Of a stretch of 10,527 bases of DNA, positions 5,933 through 10,527 are shown in pieces (position 1 is the first letter of the stretch; each line of letters begins with the position of its first letter). The position numbers were made by a program, and so were the translations under genes. Under the pieces are notes generated by a model. The model did no database searches, was not told the DNA's origin, and saw only the letters and a list, made by a program, of their open reading frames with translations. Source of the DNA: CAYOEZ01 sp964402955 (GTDB lineage: Bacteria > Chloroflexota > DTOL01 > DAOUCN01). The stretch covers positions 1-10,527 of the forward strand of contig CAYOEZ010000177.1 in NCBI GenBank assembly GCA_964402955.1, given 5' to 3'.

Positions 5933-6379
5933 TTACTTTACGAGCGTGGCATCGACCTCGATGGGTACGCACCCATGCAAGAGAACGGACATCGGGCAGC
6001 TATTGGCCTCGACATCCTTTGCGACTGCGGCGAATGTCGCCTGGTCGATCCCGGCCACATGCCCGGCGACCTTGAGCAGCATCCTGGTCACGTGGAAACC
6101 ACCCTCAGGCTTCGACGTGAAGAAGCAGGTCGCCTCGCTGTCAACGCTCTCCACCTTGTGCCCTTTGGTGCTCAACACATTCGACAGCGCCATGCTATAG
6201 CAGCTTGCCAGCGCCGCCGCCAGCATCTCTTCCGGGTTGGTGCCCGGCTCATCGCCAAAGCGCATGGTGAAGCTATAGGGCACGCCTTTGAGCGCGCCGC
6301 TGTGCGTGCTCACCGTGCCCTTCCCGCCTTTCAGGTCGCCGTTCCACACGGCGCTCGCCCTTCTTCTAAACTCTGCCAT
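5933..6379 (-). CDS. osmC: OsmC-family peroxiredoxin
   Basis: This thiol-dependent peroxidase reduces organic hydroperoxides in the cytoplasm, usually as a dimer. From the second of two adjacent ATGs it has 148 residues, the usual length. The text follows the OsmC branch: ASAVWNGDLKGGKG near the start, RFGDEPGTNPEE before the first reactive cysteine (ASCYSMAL, residue 60), and the second cysteine in NSCPMSVLL (residue 128). Both redox cysteines are present. GGAGG lies 6 bases before the second ATG but only 3 before the first, and the family usually starts MAEF, so 6379 is preferred over 6382. It lies between the nitrilase-like gene and ltaE on the same strand. OsmC fits better than Ohr because of the GKG and GTNPEE wording. 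Confidence 0.92.
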   Translation of the reverse strand: MAEFRRRASAVWNGDLKGGKGTVSTHSGALKGVPYSFTMRFGDEPGTNPEEMLAAALASCYSMALSNVLSTKGHKVESVDSEATCFFTSKPEGGFHVTRMLLKVAGHVAGIDQATFAAVAKDVEANSCPMSVLLHGCVPIEVDATLVK

Positions 6380-6398
6380 CATTTTCCTCCATGAGGGA

Positions 6399-6525
6399 CA
6401 GGGCTCAGGGTTCCGGGTTCAGGCTCCAGGAGTCACCAGCGCAGCAGAATGGCCCGACCCAGAGACCTACCCCTGCCTGACGCCCTGCTTCTTGCCTGAA
6501 CCCTGAACCCCGATCCCTGAACCCT
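6399..6525. repeat. GGGTTCAGG-type intergenic inverted repeat
   Basis: The left arm (about 6399-6430) is built from AGGGTTC, CGGGTTCAGG and similar blocks. The right arm (about 6494-6525) is its imperfect complement, built from CCCTGAA units in near tandem (GCCTGAACCCTGAACCCC). It fills the spacer between the nitrilase-like gene and osmC and starts right behind the nitrilase stop. It shares no wording with the GCGGAT repeats. Confidence 0.7.
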
Positions 6526-6529
6526 ACCC

Positions 6530-7354
6530 TTAGTACATCTTCACGATCTCTCTATACGTCTGCGGCTCGCGACATTGCAGAATCTGCGATTCCTCACGGT
6601 ATGAACGCACCAGATCGAGGTCAATATGAGCGACCGTATAGGACTCATCCGCCCCGGCGATCTCTGCGGCAACCAGTCCCGTCGGCCCAACAACCTTGCT
6701 GCCGCCGCCAAACGTATACGTCGGCTCCGAGCCGACGCGGTTCACGCCGGCCACATACATCCCATTTTCGAATGCGCGCGCCGTGATATAGGCGTTCCAC
6801 TCGGCCATGTGCTCGGTCTCCCAGTCACCCAGGACGCAGAGCAGGTCGGCGCCGGCCAGCGCATAGCTGCGGGCCACTTCGGGGAACGTCAGATCCCAGC
6901 CGATCATCAGCCCTACCATCGCCTGCTCATCCTTCTCCATGAGCATCACCGGGTAGCGATAGCCGCCGCGAAAGGCCAGGCGCTCCCAACCGCGCAGGTG
7001 AATCTTGTGATACTTGTCGACCACCTCGCCATTGGGATCGATCAGCACGGCCGCGTCATAGATAACGCTTTCCACCTTCTTGCGCTCAACCATGCCAAAG
7101 GCAATGTATGTGTTGAACTGCTTGGCCTGGTTGGCGAGCAGGTTGACGCTGTGGCCCGGAATGGTTTCGGCCAGTTCAGTGAAACGCACGCCACACTCAT
7201 AGCCCGTCGTCACCAACTCGGGGAAAAGGATCAGGTCAACGCGTTCTTTGGCGCCTATCTCTTCCACCAGATCAACCATACGTTGCAGGTTATCTTCCAC
7301 TTCATTCAGTTTTGGCTCCATTTGTACCAGCGCAATAGACATTTCTCGTGCCAT
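6530..7354 (-). CDS. Nitrilase-superfamily (carbon-nitrogen hydrolase) protein lacking the catalytic Cys
   Basis: Members of this superfamily hydrolyse amides or nitriles with a Glu-Lys-Cys triad. The 274-residue product has the full domain length and fold text: LILFPELVTTGY with the Glu at 46, KYHKIHLRGWE with the Lys at 117 and a second Glu at 124, and the nucleophile-elbow strand GLMIGWDLTFPEVARSYAL. In that strand the expected Cys (usually ICYDLRFPE or similar) is Gly152, codon GGC at 6899-6901. One base change from TGC would explain it. C173 is close by but lies in the next strand and is not the usual nucleophile. The protein is therefore a non-hydrolytic homologue, a recent loss, or a sequencing error. 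GGAGG lies 6 bases before the ATG, and a strong promoter (7385-7413) precedes it. The subfamily substrate is not identifiable. Confidence 0.85.
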   Translation of the reverse strand: MAREMSIALVQMEPKLNEVEDNLQRMVDLVEEIGAKERVDLILFPELVTTGYECGVRFTELAETIPGHSVNLLANQAKQFNTYIAFGMVERKKVESVIYDAAVLIDPNGEVVDKYHKIHLRGWERLAFRGGYRYPVMLMEKDEQAMVGLMIGWDLTFPEVARSYALAGADLLCVLGDWETEHMAEWNAYITARAFENGMYVAGVNRVGSEPTYTFGGGSKVVGPTGLVAAEIAGADESYTVAHIDLDLVRSYREESQILQCREPQTYREIVKMY

Positions 7355-7384
7355 TCTCTTCCTCCCTCATCAACGACTACGCGC

Positions 7385-7413
7385 AGTATACACGCCAGCA
7401 GCCTGCTGGTCAA
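7385..7413 (-). promoter_or_regulatory. Sigma70-type promoter for the - strand gene run
   Basis: Read on the - strand, TTGACC (7408-7413), a 17-base spacer and TATACT (7385-7390) form a near-consensus promoter about 30 bases upstream of the nitrilase-like start. It could serve the whole six-gene run. Confidence 0.75.
7395..7409. promoter_or_regulatory. Palindrome in the promoter spacer, possible operator
   Basis: CCAGCAG (7395-7401) and CTGCTGG (7403-7409) form a perfect 7-bp palindrome around one base. It lies between the -35 and -10 boxes of the - strand promoter and overlaps the -35 by two bases. This is a typical repressor position, but no regulator gene is in the window. Confidence 0.4.
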
Positions 7414-7450
7414 GTAGAAATATAAGGCAAATCCTGTGAAAATACAAAGC

Positions 7451-7479
7451 TTGACTTTGGCGGCCATCGCCTTTATACT
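7451..7479 (+). promoter_or_regulatory. Sigma70-type promoter for the M20 peptidase gene
   Basis: TTGACT (7451-7456), a 17-base spacer and TATACT (7474-7479) match the sigma70 consensus closely. The leader to the GTG start would be about 55-60 bases. It is divergent from the promoter at 7385-7413, 37 bases away. Confidence 0.75.
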
Positions 7480-7542
7480 TGCCGCGCATGCAACGGAAGC
7501 ACGCAATACCGTTCACTCAATCGCACATCGAGGAGCAAAGAC

Positions 7543-8919
7543 GTGACCACCTGGCAAACATATCTGGACGCACAATCTGATCGCTTCATGATTGAGTTGT
7601 TGGACTTTCTACGAATCCCCAGCATCTCGTCGCTGTCCGAAAACGCGGCCGACGTGCAGCGCGCCGCCCAATGGGTGGCAAGCCGCATGACTGCGGCCGG
7701 CATCGAGAAGACGCAAATTCTCCCTACCGGCGGGCATCCGGTTGTCTACGGCGAATGGCTGCACGCTCCCGGCAAGCCCACGATCCTGATATACGGGCAT
7801 TTCGACACGCAACCCGTCGATCCACTCAACCTCTGGTCATCGCCGCCCTTCGAGCCGGTCATCAAAGATGGGCGTATCTATGCCCGCGGCGTCTCCGACG
7901 ACAAAGGCAACATGTTCGTCCCGATTCTCGCCTTTGAGGCGCTGCTGAAGAGCGAGGGCAAGCTCCCGGTCAACGTCAAATTCTGTTTCGAGGGGCAAGA
8001 AGAGATCGGCAGCCCACAGCTTGCGGCGTTCGTCGCGGCGCAGCGCAAACTGCTGGCCTGCGACCTGGTGCTCAGCGCCGATGGCGGCCAGTGGAGCGAG
8101 GATCGCGGCCTGCTGCTGCTGGGACTGAAAGGCATCTGCACGACCGAAATCACAATCAAGGGCGCCAAGGGTGATCTGCACTCCGGCGTCTACGGCGGCG
8201 CCGTGCAGAACCCATTGCATGCCGCGGCGGCGCTGCTGGCGTCGATGCGCAGCGCAACGGGCAAGATTCTCGTTGACGGCTTCTACGACGAGGTTGTGCC
8301 CCTCTCCGACGAAGACCGCAGGCGTTTTGCCGAGATTCCCTTCAGCAAGAAGAAGTATCAGGACGATCTGGGCATTCCGGCTGTCTTCGGCGAGGCGGGT
8401 TACAGCACGTATGAGCGCGCCTGGGCGCGCCCGACGCTGGAGGTCAATGGTATGTGGGGCGGCTTCCAGGGTGAGGGGGTTAAGACCGTGCTGCCCAACG
8501 AGGCGCACATCAAAATCTCCTGCCGCCTGGTCGCCAACCAGGAACCGGCCACGATTCTCAAGCTGATCACGGCGCACGTCGAGAGGCACACGCCAAAGGG
8601 TGTGACGGTGACCGTCGCTCCTGGAGCGGCCGCATCGCTGCCCTACCTGATGCCTGCGGATCATCCCGGCAACCGCGCCGCTCTGGCTGTTCTGACTGAG
8701 CTGTACGGCAAGCCGCCCTACTACACCCGCATGGGAGGCAGCGTTCCCGTCTGCCCGCTGTTCCTCAAGAGCCTGGGCGCGTATACGGTCAGCTTCGGCT
8801 TCGGTCTTGAAGACGAGCAACTGCACGCTCCCGACGAGTTCTGGCGCGTGAGCAGCTTCACACGCGCGCAGAAGGCCTACTGCATGCTCTTGACCAAACT
8901 GGGCCAGGGGTTGAAATGA
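7543..8919 (+). CDS. M20-family metallopeptidase (dipeptidase)
   Basis: A cytosolic zinc-dependent peptidase of the M20 dipeptidase/CNDP-like type, 458 residues, a normal length. Metal-site text is complete: GHFDTQPVD (H86, with D88 beside it), GVSDDKGN (D119, the bridging Asp), EGQEEIGSP (E153 general base, E154 ligand), SADGGQW (D180), and the C-terminal LHAPDEF (H428). The dimerisation or lid domain contains DLHSGVYGG (H213), which completes the active site of the partner subunit in this family. The start is GTG, with GAGGAG 7 bases upstream; the N-terminal text (YLDAQSDRFMIELLDFLRIPS) is the usual family beginning. A good promoter lies at 7451-7479. The ATG of the DUF72 gene overlaps its stop (ATGA), so the two are probably co-translated. 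The exact peptide substrate is unknown. Confidence 0.92.
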   Translation: MTTWQTYLDAQSDRFMIELLDFLRIPSISSLSENAADVQRAAQWVASRMTAAGIEKTQILPTGGHPVVYGEWLHAPGKPTILIYGHFDTQPVDPLNLWSSPPFEPVIKDGRIYARGVSDDKGNMFVPILAFEALLKSEGKLPVNVKFCFEGQEEIGSPQLAAFVAAQRKLLACDLVLSADGGQWSEDRGLLLLGLKGICTTEITIKGAKGDLHSGVYGGAVQNPLHAAAALLASMRSATGKILVDGFYDEVVPLSDEDRRRFAEIPFSKKKYQDDLGIPAVFGEAGYSTYERAWARPTLEVNGMWGGFQGEGVKTVLPNEAHIKISCRLVANQEPATILKLITAHVERHTPKGVTVTVAPGAAASLPYLMPADHPGNRAALAVLTELYGKPPYYTRMGGSVPVCPLFLKSLGAYTVSFGFGLEDEQLHAPDEFWRVSSFTRAQKAYCMLLTKLGQGLK

Positions 8920-9653
8920 CACAAGAGATACGCATTGGCTGCGCCGGATGGGAGATCACACGAGAGCATGCCGCGCGCTTTGCAGCCGGCGAGAGCCACC
9001 TGGAGCGCTATGCCACGCGCTTCACAGCTACAGAGATCAACTCGTCGTTCTATAAGCCGCACCGCCCGTCGACCTACGAATCGTGGGGATCGACAGTACC
9101 CGACAACTTTCGCTTTGCTGTCAAGGCGCCCAAGCAACTCACACACGTCAGCCGGCTGGCCGATCTGTCGTCGCTCAATTACTTCCTGGACGATCTCAGC
9201 CCGCTGGGCGACCGCCTGGGCCCAATCCTGTTGCAGCTTCCACCCGGCCTTGCCTTCGATGCTGAGCGCATTGCCTCGTTCTTGCTGGCCCTGCGCTTCC
9301 GCTACAAAGGCAACGTGGTATGCGAGCCGCGCCATTCGACGTGGTTCAGCGGCGAAGCCGACAAGCTGCTCGCGGAGCATCAGGTCGCGCGCGTGGCCGC
9401 CGACCCGGTAACGATCCCGGAGGCTGGACTGCCGGGCGGATGGAATGGCCTCGTCTACGTGCGTCTGCACGGCACGCCGCGCCTCTACTACTCTCGCTAC
9501 AACGACGAATATCTGGACAAGCTAGCGCCGAAACTCACAGACTGGGCGCAGTCAGCCCCCGTCTGGTGCATCTTCGACAATACCGCTGAGGGCGCTGCCA
9601 CGGTCAACGCGCTGGGCGTCATGGAACGGCTGGGGTTGGCAAAAACGGAATAG
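8916..9653 (+). CDS. DUF72 (YecE-like) protein
   Basis: The 245-residue product belongs to the DUF72 family, a TIM-barrel-like fold with no settled biochemical role. Visible signatures: RIGCAGWEI at 6-14, TEINSSFY at 39-46, FRFAVKAPKQLTH at 65-77, LGPILLQLPP at 101-110, CEPRHSTW at 136-143, RLHGTP at 183-188 with YYSRY after it, and IFDNTAEGAATVNA at 219-232. The ATG overlaps the M20 peptidase stop by 4 bases (ATGA) and is preceded by AGGGG. The final Glu codon and the TAG stop fall inside the first copy of a downstream repeat (GGAATAG at 9647-9653, repeated at 9690-9696), so the original end of the gene may have been slightly different. Confidence 0.9.
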   Translation: MTQEIRIGCAGWEITREHAARFAAGESHLERYATRFTATEINSSFYKPHRPSTYESWGSTVPDNFRFAVKAPKQLTHVSRLADLSSLNYFLDDLSPLGDRLGPILLQLPPGLAFDAERIASFLLALRFRYKGNVVCEPRHSTWFSGEADKLLAEHQVARVAADPVTIPEAGLPGGWNGLVYVRLHGTPRLYYSRYNDEYLDKLAPKLTDWAQSAPVWCIFDNTAEGAATVNALGVMERLGLAKTE

Positions 9654-9912
9654 GACGCGGATAAGAAGAAAAGAGCCGCGGATTGGTAAGGAATAGGACG
9701 CGGATAAGAGCGAAAGAAGCCGCGGATTTTCACGGATCAACACGGATTGCTATTGTCGTTGGGCAGTTGACCAAGAAACCGTGTTCATCTGCGCAAATCC
9801 GCGGCTTCTTTCGTTCTTATCCGCGTCCCGTTTCCCTGTCCCTCAACACTGCAAAACTGTATTCATCTGTGAGAATCCGCGGCTTCTTTCGTCCTTATCC
9901 GCGTCCCGTTTC
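9647..9912. repeat. Four-copy GGACGCGGAT repeat cluster between convergent genes
   Basis: Copies 1 (9647-9684) and 2 (9690 to about 9747) are direct repeats that begin with the same 20 bases, 43 bases apart. Copies 3 (9783-9834) and 4 (9861-9912) are direct repeats in the opposite orientation, 78 bases apart, with 5 mismatches in 52 bases. Copies 2 and 3 form an inverted repeat: 9696-9729 pairs with 9795-9828 at 33 of 34 positions around a 65-base loop. The left copy supplies the DUF72 stop and the right copy the pseudouridine synthase stop. There is no room for another gene in this gap of about 240 bases. Confidence 0.85.
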
Positions 9913-10527
9913 GATCTCTCTCAACACCGCCGCGAGGTCAGCAGGGAGAGGGCTGGAGAATTCGTGCGGCTCACCGTCGGAGGGCAGGCGGATACGCAGG
10001 CGAGTGGAGTGGAGAAACTGGCGGCTGAGGCCGGCCAGCGCCAGGCGCTGGCCATAGACAGGGTCGCCGGCAAGAGGGTAGCCGATGCTGGCAAAATGCA
10101 CGCGAATCTGGTGCGTGCGTCCGGTGTACAGCAGCGCCTCGACCAGGGTGAAGTTGCCCACATAGCGCACAACACGGTAGCCGGTGCGCGCCGCGCGCCC
10201 CTCGGCTCTGATGGCCATGCGCTGGCGAAAGCGTTGGTCGCGGCCAATGGGAGCGTCGATCTCTCCGCTCGCCGGAGTCAGGTGGCCGTGCAGCAGCGCC
10301 AGGTAGGTCTTTTCGGTCGTGCGATCCTTGAACTGGCTATTCAGAAAGCGCAACGCGCGCTCGTTCTTGGCCACCACCAGTAAGCCCGACGTATCCTTGT
10401 CCAGCCGGTGCACAATGCCGGGACGGGTTGCGTCCTCTCCTACCGACACCATCTGCGGCGCGTGGGCGAGCACGGCGTTGACCAGCGTCCCCGAGGCATG
10501 CCCCGGCGCAGGATGGACGACCAGGCC
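9895..10527 (-). CDS. rluD: RluA/RluD-family pseudouridine synthase (5' end outside window)
   Basis: This enzyme isomerises specific uridines in 23S rRNA to pseudouridine. 210 residues are visible, from GLVVHPAPGH at the edge to a TAA stop; the S4-like N-terminal domain is beyond the right edge. Signatures: ASGTLVNAVLAHAP, the catalytic motif HRLDKDTSG (Asp at visible residue 43), EKTYLALLHG, and GRTHQIRVHFASIGYPLAGDPVYG near 136-159. The last codons (GGA CGC GGA TAA) are repeat sequence, so the C-terminal GRG and the stop were probably supplied by the repeat at 9861-9912. The family call is secure; the choice of RluD over other RluA-type enzymes rests on wording only. It converges with the DUF72 gene. 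Confidence 0.9.
   Translation of the reverse strand, partial: GLVVHPAPGHASGTLVNAVLAHAPQMVSVGEDATRPGIVHRLDKDTSGLLVVAKNERALRFLNSQFKDRTTEKTYLALLHGHLTPASGEIDAPIGRDQRFRQRMAIRAEGRAARTGYRVVRYVGNFTLVEALLYTGRTHQIRVHFASIGYPLAGDPVYGQRLALAGLSRQFLHSTRLRIRLPSDGEPHEFSSPLPADLAAVLREIETGRG

Noticed and set aside
3607..6525. Intrinsic (rho-independent) terminators at the spacer hairpins
   Set aside because: None of the stems is followed by a T-run on either strand, so a classical terminator is not supported.
7837..8922. 361-codon - strand open frame opposite the M20 peptidase
   Set aside because: The antisense shadow is a product of codon bias. The + strand frame has complete metal-site motifs, an SD and a promoter.
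9647..9912. CRISPR array
   Set aside because: The repeated blocks are in mixed orientation with uneven spacing and internal differences, and no cas gene is nearby.
9683..10383. + strand open frames through the repeat cluster (IRGFFRSYPRP-like text twice)
   Set aside because: The repeated peptide text is simply the translated DNA repeat, and the rest is antisense to the pseudouridine synthase.

Overview
The window looks like a metagenome-assembled scaffold from a GC-rich free-living bacterium. It has a 100-N scaffolding gap at 4562-4661, short bacterial gene spacing, Shine-Dalgarno (SD) starts and sigma70-type promoters. The style of the RHS protein and the many degenerate intergenic repeats remind me of Chloroflexota (Anaerolineae-like) genomes. 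That placement is an inference; no marker gene in the window fixes it.

Left part (1-1852), accessory region. The 3' end of an RHS-repeat gene enters from the left edge on the + strand. It carries the RHS core and a unique C-terminal tail rich in glycine and hydrophobic residues. Two bases after its stop lies a 97-codon gene for a small protein with two membrane segments, a candidate immunity partner. A perfect 13-bp hairpin follows, then an orphan piece of RHS core that is about 94% identical to the core at the start of the window. This piece stops before the DPxG junction and decays into non-coding sequence.

Middle part (1853-7354), six genes on the - strand. In transcription order they are a nitrilase-superfamily protein, an OsmC-type peroxiredoxin, L-threonine aldolase (ltaE), threonine ammonia-lyase (ilvA/tdcB type, 5' end lost in the N gap) and two class I SAM methyltransferases. 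The nitrilase-like protein has glycine where the catalytic cysteine belongs. Two neighbouring enzymes both break down threonine, one to glycine and acetaldehyde, the other to 2-oxobutyrate and ammonia. Each of the five gaps between these genes holds a hairpin-forming repeat that starts at or just after the upstream stop codon.

Right part (7355-10527). A 188-bp divergent region holds two well-formed sigma70-like promoters, one for each direction. The + strand carries an M20 metallopeptidase overlapped by 4 bp by a DUF72 gene. An rluD-like pseudouridine synthase, cut by the right edge, converges on them. The gap between the convergent genes is filled by four copies of a GGACGCGGAT-type repeat, and the stop codons of both flanking genes lie within repeat copies.

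The genes themselves are mostly housekeeping or metabolic. The more unusual content is the RHS tail with its orphan core copy, the nitrilase with a lost nucleophile, and the intergenic repeats. One repeat appears to sit between an SD sequence and the start codon of a methyltransferase, creating a 38-codon ORF whose stop overlaps that start.
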